A stretch of DNA of 64,000 bases from Lates calcarifer (GCF_001640805.2 NC_066838.1:19278749-19342748), one strand, 5' to 3'; positions 13,541 to 29,265 are shown, numbered from the stretch's first letter. Numbers and translations are program-made. The notes: generated by a model from the sequence alone, not told the origin.

Positions 13541-14260
13541 GACAGTTGCTATTAGCTGCTATTGTCGCTGGGAAGAGAAGGGTGACAGATCAAGCTCATG
13601 ATAATACTGTTATCAGAGCGATTAATGCAGTCATTATGTAAAAATGATAATGGCTTTTATTTGTCATAGCAGAAACAATTCAAACAGGTTTATTTATTAG
13701 AATCTTACTCATTAAGACATTTTGCATCAAAGAGTAAAGTAATGTGTATAAAAAGAATCATATTTTAGAGAACTGTAAAAAAAAACAAAAAAAAAAAAAC
13801 TAACATGAATATATTATGAGGCTGAAAGCCATAAATCAAGTACAAGACAATGAAAGTGTCAAAATGTTGAATTATTTCAGAGAACACTGTGTGTTTGATC
13901 ATGGCTTTGAATTTTCCATGAAAGCACATTTCCTTCTTCAAATGCTCCCCGCAGAGTGTGGTCTCACAGTGAAAAATAAGAGAGAAAGAGCGACAAGAGA
14001 AACTTGGCTGGCAAGTAGTGGCTCCCCTGGCGTCTCTTCTAGCACACAGCCAAGATGGCCATATTGTGTCTCTAAACAAATCGAATGGTTGGCACTGTGA
14101 CAAGCCAGCCTCTATGGTGTTCAGATTCACCGAGTCAGCACGACTGTGCTCCTTCATTCCCAGGTCACCGCATGCAGCAGTCAGCAGGGAGCCTCAGTCG
14201 TGTTTACTCTGCTGCTGGATGGCAACTGTGTCGTTAGTCTTTTGGCTGCCAGTTTAAAAA
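13541..14260. promoter_or_regulatory. Non-repetitive candidate conserved non-coding block
   Basis: Two sub-blocks (about 13,555-13,690 and 13,810-14,250) are free of simple repeats, apart from an A-rich run near 13,780. They are rich in words typical of developmental enhancers: ATAATACTGTTATCAG, GCGATTAATGCAG, and CAAGATGGCCATATT, which includes a YY1-like core. Both strands hold medium-length open frames that overlap one another without known domains, which fits chance openness better than a gene. Conservation across fish would be the deciding test. Confidence 0.3.
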
Positions 14261-14724
14261 AGAAATAAAATAAGACGCATTGATTACTTTGTGCTAAGTT
14301 TTTAAACTAAGAGTAGTTCATCTTCAGCACGGTCCAATTCATTAAGTTATATTGTGACTAAAGATTCCTGCTGGGTTGAGACTGGGCCTTGTTTATACGA
14401 TTTAAAGAATGAACATTTATCCACAGGGTAAAGATTTCGTTAAACATATTCATCTCTCTCTGGAGCTTCACAGCACACACAAATGCCTTGTTTTTGTGTA
14501 GTATGATGTATGATAGTGTTATGGCTTGCACTTGCTTAATTCATTCTTAAAGTGGTTAACCATTTTTTAGAGTTTTCTGCTGATGGAGACATTTTGATCG
14601 ATAAAAATACAGCATTAGGACTAACAAGAAAATAGAAATAAATAGAGAAAACAACATATTCTCAAGCGACTCAGCCCTGTGATAAACACTAATACTGAAA
14701 CTAAAAGGTTATCTTTTTATATTT
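14261..14724. other. No gene seen
   Basis: AT-rich non-coding sequence between the candidate regulatory block and a cluster of two interspersed repeats. No supportable feature was identified. Confidence 0.5.
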
Positions 14725-15000
14725 CTGATTAATTTGCTAAATATTCTTCTGATTAATTGTTTGGTCTCTAATAACATTTGAAAACTGAAAAATGTCACTA
14801 GATCCTCAACATCTTCAGTCTTGTACTGTCTGACCAACAACTCAAAGCCCAAAGACACTGAATCTACAATGACATAAAACTGAGCAAAGCAGCAAGTTTT
14901 TCACATTTGAGAAGCCAGAAGAGAAGTCTTTTACATTGTTGCTTGAAAATTAACATAAACTGTCAAAATAGCTGCAGATAAATTTTTAGTCAATTGACTA
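14725..15000. repeat. Degraded teleost MITE (family also at 32.2, 39.9, 51.5 and 58.4 kb)
   Basis: Begins CTGATTAATTTGC with TTGGTCTCTAA soon after, and continues through CAACTCAAAGCCCAAAG and TTTTTCACATTTGAGAAG to GTCAAAATAGCTGCAG. The same ordered words occur, with drift, in the copies at about 32,225 and 51,519. Ends are too decayed to define inverted repeats here. Its right end abuts a second repeat. Confidence 0.6.
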
Positions 15001-15300
15001 AATCCATCCATCATCTATACTGCTTATCCATTAAGGATCGTAGAGGGCTGGAGCCTATCCCAGCTGACATTGGGTGAGAGGTGGGGTACACCCTGGACAG
15101 ATCATCATTCCATCACTCACATTCACACCCATGGGCAATGAAGAGTCACCAATTAACTTAATGCATGTATTTGAACTGAGGGAGGAAGCCAGAGTACCCA
15201 GAGAGAATGTACGCAGACACAGGGAGAACCGGGGCTAAAACCCAGAACCTTCTTGATTGTGAGACGACAGTGCTAACCACTGCACCAGTGTGCCACTCCC
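15001..15300. repeat. Common fish interspersed repeat ('GGCTGGAGCCTATCCCAGC' type)
   Basis: The order of words (ATCCATCCATCATCTATACTG, GGCTGGAGCCTATCCCAGC, GGTACACCCTGGACAG, CATTCACACCCATGGGCAAT, GGAGGAAGCCAGAGTACCC, GTGCTAACCACTGCACCA) matches a repeat that is very widespread in ray-finned fish and also turns up in untranslated regions. It is usually taken as a non-autonomous or tail fragment of a retroelement. I do not assign a family name. The copy is diverged and shortened in the middle. Confidence 0.75.
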
Positions 15301-15938
15301 ATTGACTAATCCAATTAGCTCCAATAAGTAAAACAACTAACTGCCCTCCAGAAAGGACACACTGAAGCATTTTCTGATCTGACAACCCCTGTTTTTAATG
15401 AGACAATGCGGTAAAGGTTTGGTTAAGTTAGACACACACTTGGTTAGTTTTAGGGAAATACTGCAGTTTGGATTAAAATTACTACTTCATTAACATTAAA
15501 GGACCTTTGTTGTTGTGACTACAATAATGAAAACATGGTTTAGTTTGGGGAAAAGCAACGATTTAAACCAGATGTTTCACACGGCAGACTTGCCATGTGA
15601 CTCTACAATAACATAGCTGACTTCCTCCTTTGCTCCTAACGGATAAGAGTCTTTGGTAAATAAATGTTGTTTTGGATTATTTGTTAAGACGACTGATGTT
15701 GTCTCAATAAATACTGCTTTTATGAAATGTGTAATTTTGTGTGTCAGAGAGATGTTATATTATATTTTGTCCACCACTTTGGAGGATAAAAACATGAGAA
15801 ACACCTGTCGATATAAAATAATTCATCAACTTCAACAGAAGCTACAAGCTCTGAAATTACCATAGGCTGTGGGTTTATAGTATTAAAGTATATATCCATT
15901 GTGAATAAATACAATTTGCACACATACACTCACACACA
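15301..15938. other. No gene seen
   Basis: AT-rich non-coding DNA with no recognisable exon or repeat. Confidence 0.5.
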
Positions 15939-15939
15939 T

Positions 15940-15999
<60 letters not shown>

Positions 16000-16010
16000 A
16001 TATAGTAGTA
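15939..16010. repeat. Compound (CA)n(TA)n(TG)n microsatellite, self-complementary
   Basis: About 24 nt of CA units, 20 nt of TA units and 18 nt of TG units follow each other without interruption, then TATATAGTAGTATAG. The CA and TG arms are complementary, so the single strand can fold into a long hairpin centred on the TA tract. Each arm is also Z-DNA-prone. Confidence 0.9.
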
Positions 16011-18487
16011 TAGTATATATGCACGTACACACACAGACACACATGCACACACATACTGTATTCCCACAGCTGTAATCTGTAAAGTCAAGAAACCTTTTTG
16101 CCTGTGAAACAGAAATGGCTCCTCTCTCCGGGGCGATGAATGTCTATTTTTTACGATAGGACTGTAAAAGAAACATCTTTGTGACACGCACCTACACAAA
16201 CCACATCCACACACCACATACATACCTACACAAATGCACACAAGACAAAGACATGACAGCCTCAGACGCACACATCCATTACCGACTTCCCAACAATAGC
16301 CTTTTACAGGCAAATAAAGGGTATTAGTGTAAGAGCTGTAAAACCTGTCACACCTCCAGTTATATGTGTCAGACAGTCAAACTTTGCAGGAAAAAAAAAG
16401 AAACACGTCCAACGGGAGATAAAAGAATCGATAAAAGAAAGAGAGAAAGTGAAAAGGGAGTGAGATCAGCCACATAGTGCTGTGTGCTCACTAGGATGCA
16501 AGCAGGCTAATTGCTCAGAGACCAACATAAGACGCTGGGATGAGGAGCGTCAGCAGCTCTGATCGATTGTTAGAAGTTCTGGTGATATGTGTGTGATGGG
16601 GGGTGGGGGAGTGGTACACATGTGGCCCACAGGGATGATCCAGTTGATCAGATACCCAGCACACATTCACAGTGGAGGCAGTATTCTTATCCTTTACACA
16701 ACTAAAAATAGCACCACCACAGTGTAAAATTACACTGCACACATGTCCTATATTTGAGATTTTACTGAAGGAAAAGCCTAATATCAGCTAAATGAGCTGG
16801 TCTAATTATTCATTTTTATATTAACAGTGGATCAGGTATGTGATGTGAAAGGTCTTGTAGTGATGAATCCAGTCCAGATGAATCACTGTTTGAGTTTTTT
16901 TAAGTGCCTTCCAGCTTGTTGTTTTGCTTTTCTAGCGCACAACTTTACTGTTTTGGTACACTGTAACCCCTTTTATTGTGGCTGCAGGAGGCAGTTGTTA
17001 GAAGTGAAAAAGCTCTACACTACCTGCTCAGCACCAAACAGCAAACAGACACAGTTGGAAACTAGCTGGTGAACATGGTGAAGCATTTAGCTGCTAAAGA
17101 GCCAAATATTTCCTGTTGGTATGGCTATATAAAACTGGCAACTGAGTGTATGGATTGATCTTATATTAAAATCAATTCATAACTAGATGAGGAGTAAAAA
17201 GGACAGTATTTCCTTATGAATTGCAGTGGATCAGAAATAAAGCACTAGAGTAAATATACCGAGTTACTGCCTGTGGATACTCACTGTGGCCACCTCTGTC
17301 ACATAACAGAAATTAAAACATCATATTGTATCAGTGATGATATGGACAATTATATCAGTTAAATTGATTATATGTCAATGGGAAGCAGAAAATACGAGCT
17401 GTCAGTGTCATTTGTTAACCACCGAGCAGAAGACAAAAAAAAAAAAAAAAACTGCCACAATGAGCAATGAGTATTGGCTATAAAAGATTCCACTTGTCAT
17501 CCTCAGCCACCTAATTCCATTTCACACACAGATCAGTTGTATCAGTGGCAGCTCATCCTCATTTAAAACCATTAATGACTTTCCTGCAGAGAATTCAGCA
17601 CAGTAGATGTGATTATTTTGTTCCTTTTTTGCCTGTATGTGTGTGTGTGTGTCCAATTTATTTGCTCACATATCAGTTTGAAGTAAGTGTTTAATTATTG
17701 TGTTGTTTGAGCTGTGCTACAGCATGCTCTGTCAACATTTGTAGTGAAATGAACGATGAAAGATTTAGCATATAAAAATCTCATATTGGTATTGGCCTCC
17801 TCTATGGTATCCATTCAGAAAGATCTTAATTGTTATTCATCATCGCTTACCTCCATCTCATACTCAGATCAGTCGTGGCAGGAGTAAAGAGGATGGGGAG
17901 GTGGGGAGTTGGGAGGGGGTAATGATGGCACACACAGTACAGCTGGGCAAATATAGGAGGCACATTGTGTGAGCCAACTAGTGTGTCACTGCCTCTCAGC
18001 GGTGACTACTAAAGCGGCATGACTGATGCATCTTCCATCAACCCTCATCTCATCCTTAGTTTCTCTGACTCTGTTCACTCCTGTGCCTTACAGGATCATT
18101 CAAGAGGAGGAGAGGAGTACGTTTTCATTGCCAGTGGAAAAAGCAAAAGAGTATTTGCTTCAGACTTGGATCCATATTCATCAAACTTCTAAGAGTTACA
18201 CATAAGAATGCTCTTAAGAGGCTATATTTAGGAGTGAAATAAAACAAAAGTTTCTTCACTGAGTCACATCACGCCTCCTTCTCTTTTGTCATGGCTCTGG
18301 AGCCAGGTCATGACAGTGAAGAATGAGACACATTTAAATCAAGCAACTTACTCCTACAGCAAAGTGCAGAGGGAAACTTTACAAGCAACTTTCAAGTGAT
18401 CACATTAATTTTGCGTAGGAAGAGCCAATTTAAAAGAATTTAGCTACATCTGATGTATTGTTATTCTTTTTAAAGAATTTTTTTTTG
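16011..18487. other. No gene seen
   Basis: AT-rich non-coding DNA. A short A run lies at about 17,437 and a (GT) run at about 17,637. Weak similarity to the TACTCAAGTA repeat family appears at 17,175-17,290. Open frames have no supportable identity. Confidence 0.45.
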
Positions 18488-18612
18488 GCATATCAGCTTT
18501 ATTTGGCGGGCGACGGTAGAGAGAGACTGGAGAGGCAGAAGAGAGCTACTGCATGACTTGTAGCAAAGGACCTGATGCAGAATCAGACCTGGGAGGCAGC
18601 ATTAAGGAATCA
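18488..18612. repeat. Degraded interspersed repeat ('GAGAGAGACTGGAGAGGCAGA' type)
   Basis: The run TTTATTTGGCGGGCGACGG, then GTAGAGAGAGACTGGAGAGG, GCATGACTTGTAGCAAAGGA and GCAGAATCAGACCTGGGAGG, is a drifted version of a repeat common in fish that carries 'GACATGCAGCAAAGG...TCGGAATCGAACCTGGG'. That last segment resembles a tRNA T-arm, so a SINE origin is possible, but no A/B box pair could be placed with confidence. Confidence 0.5.
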
Positions 18613-21600
18613 GCTTTTATATGGTATGCACTCTATCAGGTAGGCTACCAGGGTGCCCGTGTGGTCTGTTATCCTTTAAAGTTCACTCTGTCATATGTTA
18701 TTATGCAAAAACATTTGATGTTGCCACACAGCCGTCAAAGGATGAGTAGCGTAATGGATGGATATTTGATTTTATGCTTTATTTCATTTTATTTGTGTGA
18801 AATTCTTCATATATTTACTTGCAATTTACACAAAATGTGAAATTGACTTCAATCTAACATATAATATGTAAATGGATTAAAAAAATAGAAAACCTGAGTG
18901 AATCGGATAAAATATGTTATAAGTACAGCACTTTCCAATAGCGACTCAGTGTAGTGTGAAACAGTAGTGGTGCTCAGAGGGCATGTTGTAAATGCAACAA
19001 TGGCTGAGACCACCTTCTCCAGGCAAGAAACCACCTTCGGTGGGAAAGAAAACGTGCAAATGGCCCCTTTAAATCTGAAATTTTACTTGTACTGTCTACG
19101 TCTGCAGTTTGATATATGCAGGCCTTGGACTACATGCAGCATACGTTCACAGTCATCAGTGTCATATGTCATATAAAAAAATAAAGAGCAATGGCACTTA
19201 AGATTTGGTTTAAAGCTTTCAATACATGCTTTTTTCATTCATCAGCTGCTAAATGGAGCAGACGATTTAAAATGGACCCCTTGAGTGGTGCACAGAACAT
19301 GTTCTGGCAAATGTGCAAGTCCCACCTTGAGACATGTACCATATATGTATATTAACCATGCACAGAAAAGTGACAATGGCATCCAGTACATGGGAATGCT
19401 ATTTATTCACTATTACAGGGGGAAAAAGTAATAACAAAAGACTTAATGTGAGTAACAGGTAGCATTACATTATATCAAACTCATTTATACATTTAAGATT
19501 AATTTTCAGTAACCCTCAAAAGACTATAATTATCTCTCCACAGACTGCTAGGCAACAGCTCCCATTTTGATGAGTTTCTATTTGATTACCCCTCTCAAGA
19601 TCATTTTAACAGGAGATGTAGCACCTTACTTTGATCCACGTCCTTGGGCACAAAACAAAAATCCTCACAAAACCTAAAATTGTTTGGGCGGATAATAAAA
19701 TAGCTACATAAGATGAAGGGATTCTGCTGTCACCAGGGGTTTATGTTACACTAATGTGTTAAGAAAGAAAGATCGATCACCTCTTTCTGTTTCATTCCAC
19801 TTCATCCTGGTTGAATTCTACCATTTGGATACAGTGAAAAAATGCTGTAGTGGAAGAATTTAATTAGCAGCAGGACTATATTCACATTTCATTGAAATTC
19901 ATTCCTTTTTAACCCAAACCTCTTATGCAAGCACATCCAAATGAGACTAGCATGTGAAGTGGTCATCCATAAAGCACCATTCTATGCAATTTGTAACTGT
20001 TTGTAACCTCTCTGTTATTAAATGTGAGTATCTTTGCTGTAATCCATAAATCTGTGTCCTGGTTTAGTGCCAACACATTCTTTGTACCACTCAGGCAGTT
20101 AGTTTACTAACTGGTTCCCGGAAAATTAATATTTCAATCAATATATTCAGTACGAACAATGTAGCCTAATTTGTATTAGACGTGATAGCAAATGTCGATT
20201 TGACAGATATTGATTGTCTAATGAAATTACAACAACAAGGCAAGTCAATAAGAAAAGTGTCTGCAGATAATATAAACATACAGTATAGCATCACACTCAG
20301 CGACATCATCCAAAACCTGAGTTATTTTCCTTTAACTCTGGTTGAAACAGTGATACTTGACAGTTAAGAGGATGTGGGACCTCTGCCACTGAGGGCCACT
20401 CAAATGATATTTCAAACTCAATTACCGTATATCAGAGTATCAGTGAGAGTGTCAAAAGGATCAATACCCCAAGATCTGAGCTGTCTCATGTTAGATCACA
20501 TTCTGGGCACATGAACACACTCTGTTCCTCTGCTGCTGTTGACTGTGGGCCTGCATGGAGTGACTACCTCCTTAGCTGTGAGTACCAAACATTTGTTATT
20601 TACTAAAAAAAAAAAAAAAAAGTCTCATTTTTAACATGCATGAATGCACAATGATAAAATTAAGAGTCTACTGTAAAAAATGATTGTTGGGCAAGTCATT
20701 CACTGATGATGATAGCCTGTAACAATGCATTCACCTCACCTCACAGAACAGTAGAAAAAGTACTGATGTTAGTGAATCTGATCCTTGTATTACTTGGTAT
20801 AAGACTGAACATAATTTTATGATTTCACCCACAACTTGCTGCTTCTGCTTTCATCTTCATATAGCCATCACTTTGGACAGTTAGATTAATTTCTATCTCT
20901 TTGATCTGAATCAAGGGTCTGAGGATAGAGGTATAGCCCCTTGAGGTAAATTTGTCATTTGTGATATGACTGGACTTATACTGTATGCTTCTTATTCTGA
21001 ATTTGTGAACTAGTTTGGCAATGACCTAGACTAGACATCATGAGGCCCCTGACACCACAAGGTCCCAGATTCAGATTTTTATGGGTCCTTAATTCCTACA
21101 GCTCAACCTGTCCACAGAGAGCTGGAGGCTAAAACCTGATTTCTGTTAAAATAATAAAATATAAATTACATTATGAGTCTTTTTTATTACTTTTTCCACT
21201 GAACATTATCCAGTTCACTGCTGCCATATGGACATATACTACCCTCTAGTGGCCAAATCTTTCACATTACTTTATGTGACTTTGCTCAAACATCCCCAAA
21301 GCATTCTCCCCTGCAGAGGGCCCCCTTGTCAAAGTTATTGTATCTTACTTCTCCTTCTTTGTCTCTGTCATTAGATCATACATAGAAATGAAAATCCTCC
21401 TATCCTAATCCTATTTCAAAGACAGCTGTAAGACCAACACACAGCACAATCTTACTTGTTGCACACAATAAAGAAAGGTTCACAATTAGAGCATGTGACA
21501 GAGTAAGGAGGAGAGTAAACGTCCTGATTTCTACCCCCAAGCAGCCAGAGCAGATGGCATTTCATAACCAATCACCATTTCAGATTCTATTGCCCAATCA

Positions 21601-22800
21601 GTTTTACATTTATATGTAAAGCAGCCTACTATTCCAGCAGATCAACAGATGGCTTAAAATGTATGCTCGGGGACACTTACGTAAAGACTTCATGATTTCT
21701 GTTCCTCATTCCAAACTGAAAACAGGTTATAAAAATAGCAAATGGAGGCAATGTGCAGACGTTAAGACACATGATGTGATTTTATCTCATGACAGTTGAG
21801 AAGGTGTTGTGTTTAATGACTTGAAATGTTGACTATAGCCCCCAGACCAAAGTGTACATCTTAGTCAAGCCAAGGAAACACACACACACACACTTACTAG
21901 TAATTTAATCTATGACAGTGCATCATATTTTACAAGGTAATCATGTTTTTTACATCAAATCTTAATTTATACAGTAACAACTAACTACAGCTTTCAGATA
22001 AATGTAGTGGAGGCTCTGAAATGTGCTGTACATGAAATGTAAGTAAGGTACATAACCTAAGAACAATACTTGAGTAAATGCATTTTGTTCTAACCCACTA
22101 CTGGTATTTTCCCAGAATGCATTGGTTTGATCACTTGCAGGTCAACTAAATGTCAAACATCAGGTTAGAACTGGGTTTAAATATGAGGAAAAGTATTACT
22201 TTAGGTTAAACGTAATCATTTCATTTTATTTTTTGGTTTTAAAAACCTTTAAGTCTTTTGATTGAAAATAACCTTTGTTATTTTTATTATTCCTGTAGAA
22301 GTGTGTGGTAGTTTTATTTAAGTGTTTTTCCTCTGTACCAGTTCCTGTGGTGTGATACTTGAAGTACAAAAGGAAGTAAAGTGAAGGCCATTGAGTCCTA
22401 TTTTTTAATCAAAAATAAAGGAATTCTGGTAGATTAAAACAGAAGAGAGGAAGACGAATGAACACAAAAACTTCACATGAATGTGTTGGGGATTCCTAAA
22501 TCACGTAATAAACTTTCACTAAAATAAATACACTCACACATTTAATGGTCCTTTCCTTTGGTTTAATAAAACATTACTGTAAGAGACTCACATCGAATCT
22601 GACTACAAACCAAGTCTACGAGCAAACAACGCCTCCCTGCCTGGAAAATGAAAACTTTTCCAGGCCTGAGGGGAGGAAGTTCAGTCGTATCCTGCTACAT
22701 ATCTGTTGTGTGCTACATCCATTACATTTGAACCAGTCATGTAACAAGCATAATCTCTTTATAATGCATCAGTGCTGAATGATGCACATAAAAGTTATTC
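18613..22800. other. No gene seen
   Basis: AT-rich non-coding DNA. It includes a TACTCAAGTA-family fragment at about 21,996-22,104, a poly-A run at about 20,605 and a short CA run at about 21,879. The 3' end of kcnk15 is placed just to the right. Confidence 0.5.
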
Positions 22801-22803
22801 TGA

Positions 22804-22813
22804 CCCCCCCCCA
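22804..22813. repeat. C10 homopolymer
   Basis: Ten consecutive C bases just downstream of the presumed kcnk15 poly(A) site. Prone to sequencing and assembly length error. Confidence 0.9.
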
Positions 22814-22814
22814 A

Positions 22815-23408
22815 TGATAAGTAATAAAAGGATTTATTAAATTCACTGAGCTAAGAAGCCACATATCTCATGTGCTTGGTTAAAGTTCTTTAAGGCTTTT
22901 TTTTTTTTCAAATATAAAAGTATAATGACATCTTCTATCTATGACATGAACAATTTAGGGTTTTGTCTAAAGCCGGAGCAGAGTCCACTTCAGGTCATTC
23001 ACATACCTTCACTGAACAGTTATACAGTCATTAATAAGCACTATATCCAAAATACTTTTGTTAAAATTGTAGATTAAAAGCCCGACCTTTCACATCTTTA
23101 CATTCTGTAGCACTCATGCATTCACATTGTGTGCTATACATTCTCTTTAGCATGCACTGCACTTTGGCTTACATGCGAGGAAAAGAGCAGAATCACTAAC
23201 ATAAATAATGGCATAGTAAAAGAGGAAAATAAATCTCATCCTTGCTTTACAAATAAAATGATTTTCATTAGCTACAACAGACAACTTAATCAGTTAACAG
23301 AATTATTGTCTTCTGACATGCACAAATGAGGTGTAACACAAAATACAATGTCATTTAAAATACTGTTTACAGTCAGTGCAAACACTTTCTCCCTCACTAC
23401 AATGCTGT
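22815..23408 (-). other. kcnk15: Putative kcnk15 3' UTR
   Basis: Starts after the TAA stop at 23,409-23,411 on the minus strand. The first convincing minus-strand AATAAA lies at 22,839-22,834 (TTTATT on the plus strand), which would end the transcript near 22,815. The end is inferred from that motif only. Confidence 0.4.
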
Positions 23409-25400
<1,992 letters not shown>

Positions 25401-25886
25401 CACATTTGAACTTGGCCTTGTAACTGCGCATCGGAGATGCAGATATCCAGAGGCTGACAAACCTGGTAAAACAGGGTTTGGGCTGCACAAGGACTTTGTG
25501 CCTCCTCTGGAATTAAATGCCTAAACACTGAATATGTGTAAAATGGGTGATGATGGGTGAGGACAAATTTAGATGAGTTTTTGAGACCTTGCTAACGATG
25601 TCATCCAATTCGTTTAGAGCTTAATAATATTGAACATGTTAAGTAAAATTATCTGACTTTTTCAATTTATTTGTGCTTTTAATAATCTGATATTTTTTTA
25701 ATATTCAATGGCACAATACATTTTCAATCAGCAATTAAGAACGGATTTACAAAAAATAAGCAATAAAAATTATGTGAACTGGGAAATTTTTAAATCAAGT
25801 AGCAAGTGAGGAGGAAATGAGGAAAGAATACTGATAAATTATGCCCAACAGTATACCAACCAATGAATACACAAATATACACATGC

Positions 25887-25912
25887 ATATATATATATAT
25901 ATATATATATAT
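25887..25912. repeat. (AT)13 microsatellite
   Basis: Twenty-six bases of uninterrupted AT dinucleotides. Confidence 0.95.
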
Positions 25913-27143
25913 GTTAGTGAGTTAAAATGAAATGACCAGAAAGCAAATCAATAAACAAGGATTTAAAACAAAAAAGAAGATGCTGGTTTAGCTACAGTGT
26001 CCTAACAGCAAAATAAAGGCACATTTACTGGTCTGTTTTTTAGCTTTACAACTTCAGTCTTGGTCAGTTTGGAAAACATCATTTCATTTACCATGGATAT
26101 GCAGTGTACCTGTGTGTGTCACATTAGAGAACTGATGCATGCACGTATTGTACAGTGGCTAAATAGTCAGCATTGCTACACTAGATGCTTCTGGAAACCT
26201 ACTGTAGGTGATGCTGGTTGCCATGGTTACTTATACCAGAGGCACAGGCTTGGACTGTCAGTGAGGTTGAAGCTAATATGTTAAGCGTAATGATCCAGGC
26301 TTTCGTTCAGTGAATCATGTCACTGTATCACAACATATGAAGTATCATTATTCAGGCTGGATTTTTCCCAGTCAAACGTGTAAAGAAAGAAAAAACAACC
26401 CACAGTTGTATCAGACAGAAACTGAATAGAAGCATCCTCCTTGTGTCACAGTGGGTATTAGCAGCACCAACAGGGTATTGCGGGTGGATTACTGTGTGCT
26501 CTTTTGTTCCTCTCAAACAGAGCAACCTGCTCTCAGTGGCCTTGTTTTTGTGTTAAGTGGCTAAATCAGCACACTTGTATCCCTGTTGTGATTCAAACCA
26601 GCTCTCCATAAATCAATTACATCTCAGCTGATAAGAGAGGAACCTGAAGCCCTAATAGCCACCCATCAATCCACACAGCTTGTATTTACATCCTTTTCAG
26701 AGCCCAAGGACCTGGAACAAAGTGAGGAGGCCCATCAATCCCTATCTGGCCTGGGCTTAAGGACAAGTATTTTGACTCATAGAGATGCTTCACTGATTTA
26801 GTTTTGCTGTCGCTGTTCTCTGCTCTCTCAGGTACATTTCATTATCACATACACATTACCATGTAATTTACAAGGAACAATGGAAACAAATGAAGTGGAT
26901 TATGGAAATGCCATCTTTTGTCCACTCTAGCTCATAATGCCTCTTGCTTTTTTTCCTCATTTAATATTTATTCTATTAAATTCTGGCAAATGAAGCTACA
27001 GAGGATACTTAAAATCAAATTATACATGTTCACAGGCCTGCTTCTATTGTTTATGCCCACATTTATTACATTACTGTAATCTTTGAGAGGGTTGCTGAAT
27101 GACAGCTGGATGGTTAGGGGAAAAAACATTTCATTAATATACA

Positions 27144-27181
27144 AATATATATATATATATATATAATAATAATATAATATA

Positions 27182-27223
<42 letters not shown>
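27144..27223. repeat. Imperfect AT/AAT microsatellite
   Basis: About 80 bases of AT dinucleotides with interspersed AAT and AATAT units in the middle, so the two pure AT arms flank a variant core. It can fold on itself and is likely length-variable. Confidence 0.9.
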
Positions 27224-27226
<3 letters not shown>

Positions 27227-29265
27227 TTGAATTCTCACAAAGTCAAAACGACCTCCTCAGAGCATGGTGATACTAAGAATATGCAGATGTTACAAAAAAC
27301 ATTTCAAAAGATGCACATGGCATCATGCAGAGAAAAGAGGACCTTGTGCCTGAAGGCGCATTTCTCTGCTAAATAAAACCCATCAACCAATTCTGTAACA
27401 ACAAAAATGCAAATCTGGCAAAATCCTAGAGGAAGGCTTATAAAAATTAAGCTCCTCTGTAAAAAGCCAAACTTTTAGAATGGAAAAGGGGAGAGGGGGT
27501 GGTCTTTAGTAGGGAGCAGCAGCTGTGCTTTGACAAGGATAGGAGAAAATTACAGACAGGGACAATACAGGAGTGCAAGATTAGGAGGCAGCATGATACA
27601 CAGAGGATTTGTGTGCAGACAAACCTGTTGACAAAGAAGTGGGTGAAAAGAGTACAAGGATCTGAAGACACCAGGATACGGACAGCTGTGAATTTAACAG
27701 AGATAATGATCTTTTGACTTTTTTTGATATGCAGATTTGATCATTTAGGACAAATACTGTATCAGAATCATGTTGAATTTGCAGTTTAGGGGAGAATGTC
27801 ACATCAGATACTGACTCAATTACTGATTGAGGGCTTCTTTTGGTCTGTTTATGACTCCATTTCATAAAGATGATGCTAGATCTCCATGAGGCTGTTTCTA
27901 GTCATCATCATATTTCTTTGTGCATCCTATTAAATATAGAGATCATGAGCGTGTATACAAAGATTACGAAGGAACAGTGTCAACAGATGCCCTGCCATTT
28001 ACAGGATACAGTCATAACTCAAAATGTAAATACATACATTACATGGGAGGATAACAGGGATGAGGAGGCTTTGGTGTCATGATGGCTTTTTGTACCAGGG
28101 ATAAAGAAGAGGAAAGAAACAGTCCATCTCAAACCAAGCATGATACAGAAATGTGTAAAGAGAAAAGGGATTATAAGTTTTTAAAATAGAATGTGAATAG
28201 GTTTGCGGTCCCTGAACAATGCACTAGACAAAGTTGTAATTTATAAATTTTCAAAACAGCTAAATTGACTTTGTTCAACAGCTTGAGAAATTGTTTTGTC
28301 AGCTATAGTGTTTCCAATGTCAAGAATCCGAGAATGGATTTTCTGTCTCAATGTTTAAAGCTTGGGGACAAACCTAAAGACGAACTGAAACCTACAAAGA
28401 CTGGACAGACCATGTGTAACAACTGTTTCCACCAACACAAACAAAGTCATCACGCCAAAATCATATAGATAAGAAGTCCTTCAAGTGCTCAGAAAAAAAA
28501 AAATAATTTTAGCATCTAAAATTCCATGACAACTGTGCAACCACATATGCTCCCTCTGTGGAAGATTGTGCAATATGATGCAGAGCTCTGCAACAGGTAA
28601 TGGAACTTAGGGTGGGATTTTTTTCACCAAAGTATATTGTGAAGTATGATTAACTCAAAATTTGTAATGATCTTTACATGCCACAGACAGTTAATAGATG
28701 TAGAAAAGCATATAGTTACTAGTATTTTTACATGCAATTATTGCAGCAGTGATACTTCAGAGATGCAACTATTCTAACATGGAATATAGCAATCACAAGG
28801 AGTTTGCATTCATGTCCAAATTTAAACAAGTACTGTTGCTTGCAGAAGTAATGGCATGTCAGCTCTCTTCACTCTCTCCAACATGCATATCATAGGCCTC
28901 TACTGTATGCTTTCTGGATGTAGTCTCTTCAGAAATATTTGCACTACAATAAGCACAAGGGCAGAATATTTTCCTGTCAGAATAGATAAGTAGTTGCCTT
29001 CATCCACACAGGAGAACATACCAGGTAAGACAGAGAAATATAAGACAAGCAAGACTAAGGATTATCCCCTCAGGGGGACAGATCAGAGTTATATTTGGTG
29101 CTATGGTACAACACCCAGAGGCCTGTCTGCTTTGTAGTTTTTATACATGGGAGACCACCTATATTTGTCACCATGGATGGGTTACTGAACGGCCTTACCT
29201 GCACAGGCTCAGGGGCAGAAGGCATCAGGGAGTCCCTGCTCTTCACCTGTAAATTTTTCCAAAAA

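Noticed and set aside
13765..14157. 130-residue minus-strand frame ending in poly-Phe
   Set aside because: The end comes from a poly-A run and there is no family resemblance or splice context.
18540..18600. tRNA or SINE promoter in the repeat at 18.5 kb
   Set aside because: Only a vague T-arm-like segment. No cloverleaf or clear A and B boxes could be drawn.
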